64,000 nucleotides of DNA from Toxonevra muliebris (lineage: Eukaryota; Arthropoda; Insecta; Diptera; Pallopteridae), in NCBI GenBank assembly GCA_963691655.1, contig OY829327.1, positions 61,640,079 to 61,704,078 on the forward strand, written 5' to 3'. Each line of letters begins with the position of its first letter. Positions within the stretch are counted from its first letter, which is position 1. The notes beneath the pieces are model-generated. The model worked only from the letters and a program-made list of their open reading frames with translations, was not told the DNA's origin and ran no database searches. This document shows positions 11,121 through 22,640 of the stretch, piece by piece. The translations under genes were made by a program, and so were the position numbers.

Positions 11121-11236
11121 ATAATGTAAGCAAAGAAATCGCAATTGTAAACAAAGAAAACGAAATTTAAAAACAAATTAATATTAAAATCTATGCATAT
11201 ATGCGTTTTGGTTAATCTTTTTTCTTTTCTTTTCTT

Positions 11237-11650
11237 TTTTTTTACCGTGTAATAATACGCAAAGAGGATAATAATTTGAATTTATGAATTTACTAAATTT
11301 CATAAAATCAAAGCAGAAAAATATATTCAAAAATATCTACATGCATCTGCATAATAAAAAAGAAATCAATCAAAATACATAAAATTAAAACAAAACGTTT
11401 GCATATTTGTATATAAAGAATATATAAAATACTGCAAATTTTGAATGTTATTTGCCAAAAGAAATGTAAAATAATTGTTCCATCAAACACCGCCAGCCCA
11501 TCCACTCGTACCCTTTTGTCCGGTGGACCGGTTGCCAACCGTTTCGTTCGCTTCATCGGTATTGCACATCATAAATGGTTTCTAGCTTTTTACGTTCCAA
11601 AAAGCCTAAGCGAATTGCGACCTCTTTGTTATCTATACTCTTTGATTGGG
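11237..11650 (-). repeat. Right arm of inverted-repeat element
   Basis: Inverted copy of 7988-8402. It carries an 82-codon open frame on the minus strand that is interrupted in the left arm, so I do not treat it as a gene. Confidence 0.8.
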
Positions 11651-12239
11651 TGCACTTCCAACAATATTTCCACAAATTTTTATTAAAAAATGTTGAATAG
11701 TTATAATATGGGCGTTGCCGTGGAGCCCGTAAAAAATTTCCTCCTCCGTGGTCGCGTCGACTTTTGAAGAACGGATTTTCGGAAAAACAAAATTTTTAGT
11801 TTTTAATAATCTATATGAGTATAATTCTCGTCGTACGTAGCGTTTTTGTTTTTATTTTCCACAAAATGGCGACTGATTGAAAATTTTTTCATGTTTTCGA
11901 CCCTTTTTTTTGTTTCAAAAAAATAGTAAAAAACAAAAATTTGAAAATCGGCTACGCTTAACGATAGCCATTGCAAAAACGATCAAAGCGAAAAAAAAAT
12001 TAAAACCAGTTAATATTTGATCGAGTTATCGCCGCGAGCAGTTCGAAAAGAGTCATTTCGAGAAAAACGCTTTTAAAGTTTTCAGTCCATTATGTTTTCA
12101 GTCTACTTGCTATCACTAAAATGGCTGCAACTCAGGCAATTTTTGGAATTTTGACTTGAAATTTTGTACACATATTTTTGAATATATAAACTTTAATTAT
12201 GGCAGACGAATTTAGAAGGTAGAAGCATTTTGACAAGTA
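11651..12239. other. No gene seen
   Basis: AT-rich. Contains one copy of the phrase TTTCGAGAAAAACGCTTTTA (12057-12076), which recurs near 16136 and 17380. Confidence 0.4.
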
Positions 12240-12620
12240 AGAGGAACTTTGACATTTGGAAAAAATTTGTTTTGATACTATTCTTCTTTTTGCAACAGCG
12301 TTGTAATTTCATGGTTTTAAGTGAGAATTTATAAGAAAATAATTTGAATAGTATTGCATGTACATAGCGAGAATTAGTTTCTGCTTTTTTTATATTATTT
12401 TTTAACTCTTAACATGTTCAATGTATTTGCAAACGCAAGAACGCAAATTTAAATAACATTATTTATACTTTTTTTATTATAAATAAATATTATAATTTAG
12501 TGCTATTATTAATAGTAGTAGTATTAATAGTCTACTACTAACTTACTCTTTTGTACCCATTTCAAAAAAATTCATCTCTAAAATGTTCCTCTTACTTGTA
12601 AAAATTCAAAAATGGCTACT
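12240..12620 (-). mobile_element. Inverted, diverged TE-A fragment
   Basis: Read in reverse it follows TE-A 540-835: the segments matching TGTTGCAAAAA, the ATGCAATACTAT stretch, AACATGTTAAGAGT and the TTTATTATAAATAAA stretch occur in the same order. Clearly older than the other copies. Confidence 0.65.
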
Positions 12621-12689
12621 TTTTGAAAAAATGCTTCTATCTCTAAATACACCTGCGGTCATGCACATCTTACCACTTAATTTTGTTTG

Positions 12690-13130
12690 AACCACAATCA
12701 TAATTTTTAAAACGTGTATTTAATAGACAAATATATGCTATCTATTTTGTAAAGCATTGTTTGAAATTTCCTTTCCCCAAACTTTTTCTAAAAATATTGT
12801 TGGGTTCAGTTTACTCTGCGATTTATGCTGAGCCACTTTACGTTTCATCACGTGCCATAAATGGTCGATTCCAATCTGTAGAGTTTCCAGGTGAATCCAT
12901 ATGTTGAATACCGAGGTCCACATTTTTTGCAGCCGCAAAAAAATCAAAAGGATTATTTTATTTATTTTTACTCAAAATCATTTGGAAATTATTACTGATC
13001 AAAACTTGTTGATTTTGCACGGTCACATGGTGTGGAGTCGTGCTGGAAGGTAGCCTGACAAAAATGTTCGTATTGTCCCTGTACGACAGAGCCCGTTATG
13101 ACCTCTCCATTTTTTTTTGCGTTTGTTATT
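12690..13130 (-). pseudogene. Tc1-type transposase relic, C-terminal part
   Basis: The minus strand gives a decayed FQHDSTPCDRAK segment (12995-13090), corresponding to the Tc1 FQQDNxPxHxxK catalytic region. Then follows IGIDHLWHVMKRKVAQ (about 12800-12880), which aligns with the SPDLNPIEHLWxxLKRxV region, and a KVWGKISNN-like tail. The second catalytic residue context has been rewritten and frames shift, so it is dead. The family resemblance is by motif order only. Confidence 0.6.
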
Positions 13131-13989
13131 CCGTCAATGGACCTCGTGCATAGTAAGAAAAACAATACAAAATCATTTGACTAAGAAAATGCTTCACTGT
13201 TCTTATTACACATTTTTTCTTAAATCTTTCTACTGGGAAACGTCACACATATGGAAGATTACCGGTACAGTGCTAGCTGTCGTGGGACCTTATTACGTTC
13301 CGCTATTGGTCAATAGTTCAATAAATAAAATATTCGTTTTAGTTTAGGGAAATAAAAAAATTAAAATTCTCCATATGAACCAAAACGCGGGCTGGGGCGT
13401 TTTTTTTCTCGTTCTCGTTTTTTGTTTTTTTTCTTATTCATAAACTTTATTTCGATGACTAACAATTTCAAAGGTATGGCCATGTAAAAACTTACTTACT
13501 GGTACGTTACGCATTTTGGGAAAACGCTGTTCTTGTAGCAAAGCATTTCACAATTTCTATGATCTATTTCTAAGGTAAAGGATCGTGGAAAATATTAGCA
13601 ATATTCAGTTTTCGGTTTTAGATTGGTTTATAATGGGTCGAGAATTAGTAGAATTTTAAGAATAATTTAAGGTCGGTGATTCCTACCCTGTATTCAAATT
13701 TTCTCTTTCCCATCTGGGATTTTCTTTATATCGACCCGAAACCTATAATTTTGTGTTTTTTTTTTGGATTCAATTCTCTACCTGACAATAGAATCCGTTT
13801 AACTGGTACTTGGGTCACGTATTTAAGAACTAAATCACCGAAATGATCCATTTTATTAGAACAATCCATTTGGACATTTTTTAAGAATTTAAACCCATCT
13901 GGGAATCGAACCTGATGCAGATGGAAATCCAGTCAAGCACTCAGCCACGAGTTCAGTTCAGCTGTTTCTGAACTAGATTAGCAGTTTTT
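13131..13989. other. No gene seen
   Basis: AT-rich unassigned DNA between two transposon relics. Confidence 0.4.
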
Positions 13990-14560
13990 GTAGGAGATTA
14001 ATTTGGCGCTAAAATGGCAGTATCGCCTGGATAAGCAGCTGTAGTAACTTCATCAGTTTCAGGCAAGCCGCGGGTAAAAATCGAATAAAGAGCAGGACTC
14101 AGAACACTGCCCTGTGATACTCCGGGTTCCACTTGACATTTGGCTGATGTTTCATCATTTACTTTGACATAGAATGATAGGACTTTAAGACCAAATAAAA
14201 TGGAGCTGGAAGTAAATTTTTTAATTTGTATAACAGCCCTTGGTGCCAAACTTTTTCGAACGCTTCTTGAATGTCCAAAAATATGGCAGAGCAATATTTT
14301 TTGCGTTCCAGAAAGTCACTGACAATATTGATGATATTGCTCAGGAGTACCGTGCTTATGGCGATTGGTGAATCGGAACTATATTCTTATTTTCTTGTAT
14401 TATTAGCAATCTACTACTTCGAATATTTTTGAGAATATTGCCAGCAAAGTTATAGGTCTATATGAGGGCACTGAGTTTTCAGGTTTATTTGGTTTAGGTA
14501 TCATTAATATTTCAGCACATTTCCATAGAGAAGGAAAGTGGTTTAATGAGCAAGATTATT
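13990..14560 (-). pseudogene. Jockey-clade reverse transcriptase fragment
   Basis: Reading the minus strand from 14560 down shows FPSLWKCAEILMIPKPNKPE, then SYRPITLLAIFSKIFE, then after a deletion VEPGVSQGSVLSPALYSIFTRGLPE. These are the order and motifs of a Jockey-type non-LTR RT. The catalytic FADD box is replaced by YPGD (about 14025), and there are stops and frameshifts. Only RT fingers and palm survive; endonuclease, ORF1 and the 3' end are absent. Confidence 0.8.
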
Positions 14561-16623
14561 CCTTATTCTTATAATTGAAAGTAAATCGTAGTAAATAAAA
14601 TCAACAATTACTAATTATGTTCAACTTTTTGCCTGTTTAAGCGATTAAATTTTTAAGTGTTAGAAAATCTTCCTGTTCCCCCCCTTGTATCCTCCCCTGA
14701 GTTGGAATAAATACAATTTCATGGAATTATTTTTTTATTTATTAGAAATTAATGCAATGAAATTATATAAAAATAAATGAAAAATGAATGAAAATAACAA
14801 TTTTGGTAGTTTTTAGTGTAAATATAAAAATTAATATTTCTTCTTTGTATCATAATCGACGTAGCAATTGCGTTGTCTCAAGGGGGAGGTAAGCAGTTGC
14901 GAAATCAGCTGCTGACTCTTGCGTCGCTGAATTTGTTCAGATTTTTCCTATGACTACTAAGGCTGAAAAACGCGAAAAACGAAATTTACAAAATCTGCCA
15001 TTACTCATTAAAAATTGCAAATGGTCTGACAATTTAGCCAAATCATTCTTAAATCAAGTGCGTCAAAAGGGTCCATGCGAAACTTGATTCGGTTTGGGGG
15101 CATTTCTGACATGGAAACCCGGCTATGCCCTTTTAAAATGATTTTACTTTTCTTTATGTATATATATAAAAAAAAAAGTTTTAAAAATAATTAATTTGAA
15201 AATTTTTAGGTAGAAATACTTATTAATCAAAGAAGCCGCGAAAATTTTAATTTGGTCGCTCATTGGTAAATGTTATCATACATTAGTGTCACAAATTTGT
15301 ATAAAAAAATTGGTTATTACAAGTCATACCAAAATTTCGTGAAACGTCATTTTTTTTTATACTTGTAATGTACAAGTGCTCTCTTACAATTTTTGTTGCC
15401 TCTTATTACAAATTTGTGAATTTGAGAGTTGTAACTTATGAAACGAAAAATGGTTTTACACATTTGTAATTGTAATTCACAAGCACAAATTTGTAATTGT
15501 AAATTGTATTTGGTGAAATAGGGCAGATAGATCACCATTGTTAGGTATGCCCACCACTTCATCGTCATCATTATAAAGGATATCCGCCACCTCATCAAAG
15601 TTGTACCACCTTCCGTCATCCATATCTTAAGGATGTAGTCTGATGTTCCTGCCTAATTTTCAAGTTTTTTTTATTATAACAAAATAAAATGCAATCATTT
15701 CAATTCTTTTATATGTTATTACTGACATCTTTTACTGTATAAAAAAAATGTTTGGAGTTTATTTTACTATATTTTTTGTATTTTTTACGCGCAAAGTGGA
15801 CACCTAAGAAGAAAAGGTGTGTGGCTCGCCCGGGTGATTGCGACACTTGAAGTCATCTGAGACATCAAATTTAAATAGAATATCGTTCTGTAGACTTGAC
15901 ATTCTGGCAAGTAGTAGATTGAAACACTTTTACTAAAAAATAACAAAATGGCAGACTTCTAAAAAAAAATTTTAAAAATCGGACTTTTTTTTGTTGAAAA
16001 TTGGAATAAAAAGTAGAAAATAATGATTAAAAATAAACAATTTTACAACCTGCAAGATAAATAATGTATTAAAATTTCAGCCCCATCGGCTTTGTATAAT
16101 TTCTTCAAACCCCTGGGCCGATCAAAAAACGTTGTTTCAAGAAAAACGCTTTTAAAGTTTTAACAACATATCGCTCATTTACTAAAAGACTGTCATAACT
16201 CAAAAAACATGATTTTGACAACGCGTCTAAAGTTTTCAATTGACTACCACTTTGCAGAAAAAAGAAGAAATTTTATAATTTTTTTACACAATATGAAGCG
16301 TGACATAATGAATAATTCTGCATCATTAACTCAAAAATCGTGTTTTTCAACTTATGACAGTCTTTTATTAAATTTGATCAAAATTCATTATATTTAGTTA
16401 AAAGAAAGCCCAATGTTGAGTAAATTACATATTTCCACATGAATAACAAATTTTATCAATTTTTTTTTCGCTATTGAAAATCGCTTTTGAAATTGTGTGC
16501 AAAAAGTGCATAAGACCACTTCAGTAGCTTACTGATAACTAAAACAAATCGTAAGTGAGCTGTAACGGGTTTTTATATGAAGAATAAAATTTAAAGCGTA
16601 CGGTATCACGCTACAGTTTGATT
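14561..16623. other. No gene seen
   Basis: AT-rich. 14993-15525 is loosely bounded by ATCTGCC and GGGCAGAT, like a MITE, but the similarity is short. A TTTCAAGAAAAACGCTTTTA phrase lies at 16135-16154. Confidence 0.4.
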
Positions 16624-16736
16624 GATTAGATTAGGGATGTGCACTTCAGTTGCCTCTGCCGTCGTGTGTAAGAAGGTGCTAGAAGCGGGGTGTAAATTTA
16701 AAGACGAGCGATGGTGGTTTTATTGTGTGTACACAT

Positions 16737-17803
16737 CAGAGAAGCCAACTCATTCTTTCTTTCTCCCCGATAACTCTCGCGAAATTCCCCGATTTTTGAC
16801 CAAATTCCCCTACCGGTATAATTTCATATTATAACAGTACGATACGCACTTTTCATATAAACATTTTATACAAACGAAAAATACCCTTTACGTAGGCTTA
16901 GAATTACTCTCGGTCAGAGTTATTTTCAGGGGCCCTGTACTTTCTTGGTTAAAATTGTTTTATCAATTTTTTTTGGATTGATAAATTGATCAAATAATTT
17001 TTTCTGACATCTATTTAAAGACTTCAAGTACAAGAAAAAATTGTGTAATAATTAAAAAAAAATATATGCAGGGTTTTTTTGCAGCTTCATGAAAATCGTC
17101 AAACGCAATGGCGTGCGAGATTGCGGCTCACTGAAAATCTAAAAAATACCATTAGAAAGATTATATCTGTACTCTCAGGACATACTGAGATTATTTGGTT
17201 TGACCAACAATTCACAAAATGACAAACCGCAAAAATTAGTTTTCTCAAAAATTTGACTTTTTTTTCGTAAAAACGAAGTTCCAAATTTAGGAAAGAATTA
17301 ACCAAACTTACATCCTGTTATGTAAAAGAACATAAATATATTTCAGTTACCGTGCACGTCAATAGCAAAAACCTTGTTTTGAGAAAAACTGTTTTAAAGT
17401 TTTGACTATCGGTTTTTAACATATAAAATATACCTTTTCTCCTTTATAATAGCTGACCATAATTGGCAAGTTTATAGGTTACAGTCACCAAGAACTAACA
17501 GTTATTAATAAGAAGGTGCTGAACAAAGGCACAGCTAAGCCTTTCTGGACGGCTGAAAGAGAAACCGAAGCACTGCGCGATCACGTTGGACTGTCTGCAT
17601 AAACTGCGTAAACTGTGTTGCATAAAGCAATTTTTTTATGGTTTTGGTTGCGAATGTGAATTGTATTTAGGAATATAAAATTTGGCAAAAAATAAAAGCT
17701 GAACGGTTTCAAATTCCCCGCAAAAAACAGCTCATTCCCCGATTCCCCGCACTAAATAAAATTCCCCGCAAATCGGGGAATTCCCCGCAAGTTGGCATCG
17801 CTG
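16737..17803 (-). mobile_element. Nested hAT-type MITE, 1067 bp
   Basis: Starts CAGAGAAGCCAACTC and ends AAGTTGGCATCGCTG. Perfect 8-bp target duplication GTACACAT at 16729-16736 and 17804-17811. It is the same family as 9165-9644 in reverse orientation, sharing the AAATTCCCCG/CGGGGAATTT subterminal words, but has about 590 bp more interior, which includes a GTTTTGAGAAAAACTGTTTT phrase at 17376. Confidence 0.85.
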
Positions 17804-17891
17804 GTACACATACACATTATTGTTGTTGTTTTGCCAAAAGCACACATAAATGTGCATGTATATGTGCAAAAAATTAACATAAGGAAGAGAG

Positions 17892-18040
17892 TACACTAGT
17901 GGCGGATACAAAAAAAAATTTTCTGGGGGATCATAAATATTAAAAATTTTCCATATATTTAGAATTTTTAAATCAGATCTTACTATTTTATGTATTTAAA
18001 AATTTTTCGGGGGAGGGGCGGCAACTGCCACTGGTCTAAC
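17892..18040. mobile_element. Small TIR element candidate
   Basis: AGTGGCGGAT and TGCCACTGGT at the two ends are partial inverted repeats flanking an AT-rich body and a GGGGGAGGGGCGG run. Weak; boundaries are not certain. Confidence 0.25.
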
Positions 18041-18238
18041 CAATTGTGAAGCAGAGTGACCAGGTTATATTAAAATAACCCGCATTCTTCTTTTAAATTT
18101 AGCGACCAAAATATATCTAACAAAAATAGCTCGAATAACTATAAATTGTTAACTTGGCTATACTAATGTGGAGAGTGAGTGAATACAACTGAAAGCGCCC
18201 TGGCTACTGCCAGAACGGCGAAGAAATGTGAGCATTGG

Positions 18239-18561
18239 CAGTAGGAATGCCAACTTATAAAGAATTCCTCGAATTGTTGGGAATCGACTTCAATTTTAGT
18301 TAGTTGTAGGGAATTGGGGAGTGAGATCGTTTTAGTGAGCGACTGAAAATTTTAATTTTTTGTCAATTTGTAGATATGAAAAGTATATATTTTTTGTGTA
18401 AAACCTTTTATTAATTTTTTATTTTTATTATTCTTTAATTTTTGTTAAAAGTATTTACATACATTACATACATTCATAAAAGTTGTAATCGTAAACAAAA
18501 ATATTATTTACTTATTGTGTTAATTATTAATTTGATCTAAAATATAGAGTTGGCATCCCTG
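18239..18561. mobile_element. Decayed hAT-type MITE
   Basis: Ends CAGTAGGAATGCCAACTT and GAGTTGGCATCCCTG match the 9165-9644 family termini, but no target duplication remains. Confidence 0.5.
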
Positions 18562-19362
18562 ATCAGCACGCAGCAGTGCGTTTGCTGCTTCTCTTTTTTC
18601 GATCTCTCAAAATAATATAATTAAAAAGTTCCACAATAAAAAGGTAATTGAAAAATTCTTTCTTTTCCTGGTAACGCAATTACTAGGTTTATGAAATCAA
18701 TCCAAAAAGCATGAGTAAAGTATAGCTAAGTACGAAGTTTTTTTATGCATTCACGTTCACACTCTCTACAGGGACGAAATCAATAAATTCATATACATAT
18801 ACATACACAAAAGAAATCATATTTGTTCTCTCATACTAGTTACTCTTTCCCTTAGCACAGCGTTACCCCTCGTCAAGCCCTTATGAGTATAGCATCAGCT
18901 CATATGTGTTTATTGCCCATATGTGTCGAAGTGCACATCGCTAGATTAGATTATCGTATGATGAGAGACATTTACGAGGTTTTAATTCTTGCGAATTGAG
19001 TGCTGCTTTCAACCAAACCTGGTTTAAAACAAATAATATCAAAGTATTTTATAAAATTGGTAGAGAAAAATGAAGTTACTAATTTTAAACGTAACCTCCT
19101 GGACCTAATTAGGCCCACGTGAATAAAACGATAGTTATGGCCTATTACAGCATGTTAATGTGCAAAATTTATATAGGGGTTTGTTCACTAAATATTCTGC
19201 TATAGTTTGGTAAAAATATGCACCTTTTTAGAAAGCATAATAAGAAAAAACTCACATGCGCAACTTAGTGCACTCGATGGAAGTGAAACTTATTTGGTAG
19301 GTTTGTGACTGGGAATATGTAAGTGCAATAACAGCAGACTGGGAGAGATAATTGTATGTATG

Positions 19363-20402
19363 TATGCATGCGTGCCTAGCATTTACTGATGAGGTAAGCG
19401 CAGTGAATTTTTTTCGTGAACCAAAAAGGCTAAATTGGCAATCAGGATGGAACTCGACTTTTGATATGTTAGAGAACCTGTTGGGATATGGTGGGAGCAT
19501 AAAAAACCGAGCTTCCTTTACTGTTTGAAGTTTCACAAGTGATCTTAGCAGTTCCAGCCACACAAGTGAACGTAGAAATGGCATTTTCTGGACTAAAATT
19601 GATATTGGCTCCGCAAAGATATCATTTAAAAAACAAATCGTTAAGAGATATACTATTAACAATCTCAACGATAATTTCTCTTGATATAAACCTTATTAAA
19701 TATTTAATAAAAATGTAAATTATCAAATATAAGAAAAATATCGAAGGAATGAAAAAATGGAAATTGCTAACTAAATGCATTGATGTATGTAAATAAGTAA
19801 AACAATTATTTGAAAAACCTTTTGTTTTGCTTCATTTTTATTTGAACCTGAACCGGAACACACTTTTATTTTTTGCGTGAACCTGAACACGAAACCGAAT
19901 TTGTCCGGTTCGTAACCCTACTAAAATCTCAATGGTGCAAAAATATAGGAATACAAAAAAAGTGGAACAAATACTTTCCACATGACAAACAAAAAACTGA
20001 AAGCCAGCTTTTGAGTTCTATATAAAATCATACATAGTAGTTGAAAATTGGTAAGCTGCTACTTTTTTTAGAACTACACAAACTAAAAAAGCTTCTGAAC
20101 TTCCTATTAGAATAAGCGATATAGCATGTTATGGAAACATACATTATCAAATTTTAGAAGCCTCGTAACAGCCAATTTGATGAATTGCGATAGCATTAAT
20201 GCTTGTATATATTTTCTACAATCCACATTTTTTTGATGCATATACTAGCTATTAAAAAACAGGGTAAGAAATAAAAAATTTTAGAAGAAAATTATTCTAT
20301 CAGTATGAAACAAAAGTAGTAGTTTTGTAAATACATATCGTTCAAATTTTCAGTTACCAACTCTTAAGCAAACCCGGCTTTTGGGCTTATATGGACGTAC
20401 CG
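19363..20402 (+). mobile_element. Insertion in TE-A carrying a hAT relic
   Basis: TE-A sequence flanks both sides. The word TATGTATG occurs at 19355-19362 and right after 20402, compatible with an 8-bp duplication, although the site is itself repetitive. The right end reads ACCGCCACTG; the left end does not show a clean matching terminus. Between 19820 and 19920 are GAACCTGAACCGGAAC-type words. Confidence 0.45.
19460..19705 (+). pseudogene. hAT transposase C-terminal (dimerisation) relic
   Basis: From about 19554 one frame reads VPATQVNVEMAFSGLKLIL followed by APQRYHLKNKSLRDILL. This is the hAT family C-terminal dimerisation motif (PATSxxxERxFS...LxxxR..L...leDiL). The upstream W-x-x-x...P-x-L segment is out of frame with stops. 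Only about 50 residues remain readable. The ERxFS glutamate-arginine position reads E-M. Confidence 0.75.
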
Positions 20403-21014
20403 CCACTGTATGTATGCACATGGCATTTAAATAGTTAATATGAGTCGGTATTTGGATATGCCAAAGTGCCAAGGCCATAGACGAAAATTTTCCAGATTTT
20501 TAATTCAATACACACTGGCCGTACAAATAAATAGTTTAAACAAAAGAAATGAGCCTAATTAATGTTAATGAAATTAAAAAACCTTTTTAATTTAACTATT
20601 TTTTCAAAAGTGACTAAGCCCCATCGTGAGTGTAAATCAAAATTGTTTAAGACCCTTTCTAGAAAAGAGTGAGTAAATTAGAAGATTATTAATACTACTT
20701 TTATTACTCAGGACTAAATTATAAATTTTATTATAAATAAAATAAACGTATAAATATAGTTATTAAAATTAGTTTTCTTTATTAGGAAATACCTTGAACA
20801 TGTTAAGAGTCAAAAAATAATATAAAAAGCAACAACTATTTCTCCCTATGTTCATGCAATACTATACAAATTATTTTCTTATAAATTCTCACCTAAAAAT
20901 TTAACTATGAAAGTACAACTCTGTTGCAAAAACAAATGTTCTCCCAATTGTCAAAGTTCCTCTTACTTCTTAATTCTTTTGCCATGGTAGAGAGTGTGGA
21001 TTTTCACGCACACC

Positions 21015-22640
21015 CGGCTGTCGAGCTGCCAGTCACTTAAGGGGACCAACATGCATTTCGGTGTGTGCCGTAATTGAGTGATCTGGTGGAAGTGTGAACT
21101 ATCACCTCCTCGTGGTGACGGCTGGAAACAGTTGCATGTCAGATGACTGATGCGCAACTTGTGATCTGGTTACAGGGCACATCAGATGTCTGATATGCTA
21201 CTGGCTAAGATAGTTCAGGCGAGAGGGAGCAAACCCTTTTAAATAAAAACTCCCTAATCCAAGTTGTCATGCGACCCGTGCCTATTGGTTTGGCACTCAG
21301 GGGATTAACACTAGTAGACTGGTGTGCATGGATCCTACGTCTGTTTTAACACAAGTACTTGTACTTATGTGAAATCAGTACGTGGGACCCGTGTGCGCCT
21401 GATACTAGTGTTAAGAATAGGCTGTCTTTGAACGGAGCCTCCTTGATACACGGCCGCCTCAAGGAGTAATTGTGGCCTTACCATGGCAGACGGGCTATGC
21501 TATGGTGGACCAACCCCTTCCCGCTTTTTACAGTTGACTGCCAAGCCCGCTCTGGCAGGCTAGCAGTCGTATTACAAAATGAGCACAAAAAAAAAAAATA
21601 AAATGAAGAAAATTTTAAACCAGCGGGGATTAACCGCAACGGAACTCGCAGATCGAATGGAGCATGAGCTACGTGATGAAGATCTGCGAGCTTCCACTAG
21701 TAGGGGATCACCCAGGTCGAGAGGGCCAGTAAGGTGTCAGGCAATGACTGCACCTACGCGGAGATTAACCTCTGAGGATAACCGCACGGTGACCAGTAAA
21801 GCCAAGGTAGGGGTGCCAGCTGTCAGTGCATTAGCACCGATACCTGAGTCCTTTACAATGGCTTACGCTGGTGTAGTAGCCGCGGGAACTACTGCAATAG
21901 CACCAGCGACCGTGGTAACTAATCTAGAAATATTAAACGTTGGGAATGAACCTACGTTTGTTACTAGAGTTAGGAAAGAAGTATTAGACATAACAGTATG
22001 CAGTCCAAATATAGTAGGACTAGTCAAGAACTGGAGGGTATCCAAAGAGGACTCACTCTCTGATCATAAAATCATAGAGTTCCTCCTAGAGGGCACAAGT
22101 ACCGAAATACCGTCCTTTAGAAATCCCAGGAAAACAAACTGGACAGAATACATAGAAGTACTTAAGTGTAACTTAGAAGGTATTAAATCGTGCAAGGTGA
22201 TAAAAAATCATCATGAGCTCGAATATACTGTAAATGAACTTAACGAAGCAATACTAGATGCTTTCAAGGGCAGCTGCCCGGAAAAAGCGGAAAGTCTAGG
22301 AAAGGACGCCATATGGTGGAATAGTACCCTATGTGACATTAGAACCGAAGTACGTAGGCTCCATAACGGAGTGGACAATGGCAAGCTTATAGGGATAAAC
22401 TAACAGAATATAATAAAGAAATTAGGAAGGCTAAAAGAACTAGCTTTAGGAACTTCTGCGACAATATCTCATCTCTACCTGCTGCATCAGGGATATATAA
22501 AAGCAGGGCTGGACATGAGAATGGCGCTGAAGAAATCAGTTGGCAGCTTCACCTGTAATGAAAAGGAAAGAGCAGAATTGCTTCAAGCAACACACTTCCC
22601 TGGAAGTGTTGGGTTAGATAGCAGGAATTCAGAGGGGCAG
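21015..22640 (+). mobile_element. LOA/R1-group non-LTR fragment, plus orientation
   Basis: Starts with a GC-richer 5' UTR (21015-21578) shared with the element ending at 63082: GGGGACCAACATG, TAATTGAGTGATCTGGTGGA and GGTGACGGCTGGAAACAGTT occur in both. A fused ORF follows, then a frameshifted ORF2 linker to about 22635. RT and the 3' end are lacking. It abuts an oppositely oriented fragment at about 22640. Confidence 0.75.
21579..22403 (+). pseudogene. Chimeric ORF: ORF1 N-terminus fused to endonuclease C-terminus
   Basis: 274 codons are open. Residues 1-114 are ORF1 (Gag-like, low complexity, ending in AIAPATVVT, a phrase also present in the minus-strand fragment at about 25040). From residue 115, NLEILNVGNEPTFVT is the C-terminal part of the AP-endonuclease domain of ORF2, with the family's SLSDHKIIEF motif. 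The join at about 21920 removes the rest of ORF1 and most of the endonuclease while keeping the frame open. It cannot be an active enzyme. The frame stops at 22401-22403, and linker sequence continues in another frame. Confidence 0.75.

Larger units (their letters stand above)
7988..11650. mobile_element. Large inverted-repeat (foldback-type) element
   Basis: Two arms of about 415 bp, left 7988-8402 and right about 11237-11650, are inverted copies of one another. They run from an outer CAAAGAGTATAGAT edge to an inner ACGCAAAGAG...TTACACGGTAAAAA edge. The interior holds a hAT MITE, two 76-bp foldbacks, one small MITE and degenerate repeats. No transposase ORF is recognisable. The arms differ by perhaps 5-10%, so the structure is not brand new. 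Confidence 0.65.
16632..18943. mobile_element. hAT-type non-autonomous element with 8-bp TSD
   Basis: Starts TAGGGATGTGCACTTC and ends GAAGTGCACATCGCTA, inverted repeats with one mismatch. Perfect 8-bp direct repeats GATTAGAT flank it at 16624-16631 and 18944-18951. No transposase frame was found inside. It has itself been hit by at least one hAT MITE (16737-17803) and probably a second (18239-18561), so this insertion is the older event. Confidence 0.75.
19280..21012 (+). mobile_element. TE-A copy split by a 1-kb insertion and cut by LOA element
   Basis: The TE-A 5' end (AGTGAAACTTATTTGG at 19282) runs to about 19362, is interrupted, and resumes at about 20403. It carries internal deletions (for example after 20650) and ends at 21012, where the LOA-type element starts. 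Confidence 0.75.

Noticed and set aside
11308..11556. 82-codon minus-strand ORF in the right foldback arm
   Set aside because: The matching frame in the left arm is shorter and diverges; the arm is a repeat and the protein is hydrophobic low-complexity.
14993..15525. MITE with ATCTGCC ends
   Set aside because: Only seven bases match convincingly and no target duplication is visible.
19252..19668. 138-codon minus-strand ORF
   Set aside because: It is antisense to the hAT dimerisation relic and TE-A 5' end on the plus strand; the recognisable protein is on the other strand.
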